5,618 nucleotides of DNA from assembly GCA_015489145.1 (NCBI GenBank), contig WGAH01000336.1, positions 1-5,618 of the forward strand, in the 5' to 3' direction. This document shows, one piece after another, positions 5,407 to 5,618 of this stretch; the first letter of the stretch is position 1; each line of letters starts with the position of its first letter. Position numbers and translations under genes: made by a program. Under the pieces are notes generated by a model, which ran no database searches, was not told where the DNA came from, and worked only from the letters and a program-made list of their open reading frames with translations. The DNA comes from Deltaproteobacteria bacterium. GTDB taxonomy: Bacteria > Myxococcota_A > UBA796 > UBA2385.

Positions 5407-5618
5407 CTAACACGCGGCGGGCGCGCCGACCGGGGCATCCCGGCGCAGGCGCACCGCCCCCGTCGGGCACTCCCGCGCACACACGCCGCAGCCGGTGCAG
5501 CGCCCGGGCACCGGCGCGGGAAGCGCCGCGGCGGCCGGGTGGTCGAGCGCCCCGAAGCGGCAGAGGTCCGCGCAGATCCCGCAGCCCACGCACACCTCGG
5601 CCTCGACGGCCCAGCGCC
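5407..5618 (-). CDS. Two-[4Fe-4S] ferredoxin-type protein, C-terminal fragment (5' end off window)
   Basis: The frame is open to the right edge, so this is the last 69 or so residues of a protein of unknown length. A GTG codon at 5595 should not be taken as the start, because it lies one residue before the first cluster cysteine, whereas ferredoxin domains need the preceding strand (here RWAVEAEV). Two typical motifs are seen, CVGCGICADLC followed by R, and CTGCGVCARECP. The CRFGA after the first motif is a variant seen in several ferredoxin-like domains, including those inserted in MinD-type ATPases. The chain ends only 16 residues after the second motif's CP (VRLRRDAPVGAPAAC). It could be a small 2[4Fe-4S] ferredoxin or the tail of an RnfB-like or other redox enzyme. 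It precedes pduS by 72 nt in the same direction and is probably an electron donor or partner; the function is inferred from neighbours. Confidence 0.8.
   Translation of the reverse strand, partial: RWAVEAEVCVGCGICADLCRFGALDHPAAAALPAPVPGRCTGCGVCARECPTGAVRLRRDAPVGAPAAC

Noticed and set aside
3944..5593. Long minus-strand frame overlapping pduS
   Set aside because: It is the Arg/Gly/Pro-rich shadow of pduS and the ferredoxin fragment, without recognisable motifs; the other frame encodes clear PduS.
5407..5618. MinD-type ATPase with inserted ferredoxin domain
   Set aside because: The CRFGA motif suggested it, but the chain ends 16 residues after the second cluster motif, whereas in those ATPases the ferredoxin insert is internal.
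1..5618. CRISPR array, tRNA, rRNA or insertion sequence
   Set aside because: No regularly spaced direct repeats, tRNA-like cloverleaf, rRNA sequence or transposase motif was seen on either strand.

Overview
The window is very GC-rich and all supported genes lie on the minus strand, so transcription runs from the right edge to the left. Third codon positions are almost always G or C. The gene content (a FimU-PilV-PilW-PilX-PilY1 minor-pilin cassette, acidic pseudopilins, a Gly/Thr/Asp-rich PilY1) together with a bacterial microcompartment (BMC) fragment suggests a Myxococcota-like or related deltaproteobacterial lineage. That assignment is inference only; there is no rRNA or other marker gene here.

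Right part (about 3369-5618): three iron-sulfur genes in a row. The first is the C-terminal end of a protein with two [4Fe-4S] motifs, cut by the window edge. The second is PduS, an RnfC-like flavin/iron-sulfur cobalamin reductase. The third is PduT, a tandem-BMC trimeric shell protein with the cluster-ligand cysteine conserved. Together they look like the electron-transfer end of a metabolosome operon, able to pass electrons through or along the shell. The enzymes that would define the substrate are outside the window. The gap between pduS and pduT holds a 7-bp hairpin with a GNRA tetraloop.

Junction (3242-3368): about 127 bp without a gene. It holds two near-identical 13-bp palindromes 19 bp apart and, downstream of them, a good match to a sigma-54 -24/-12 promoter. 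This looks like the control region of the pilin operon. The predicted transcript start is only a few bases before the GTG start codon, and no Shine-Dalgarno is visible, so the first pilin gene may be translated from a nearly leaderless message.

Left part (1-3241): a tightly packed minor-pilin operon in the classical order fimU-pilV-pilW-pilX-pilY1, with ATGA, TGATG and 3-nt junctions. The minor pilins are expected to form a priming/tip complex for type IV pili, with PilY1 as tip adhesin. PilY1 is cut by the left edge just after its von Willebrand A start. It has a glycine-rich insert there, and a perfect 19-bp inverted repeat begins exactly at base 1.

The unusual points are the direct juxtaposition of a BMC electron-transfer module with a type IV pilus tip operon, the putative sigma-54 control region between them, the extra dicluster protein beside pduS/pduT, and the fold-back-like repeat at the window edge.
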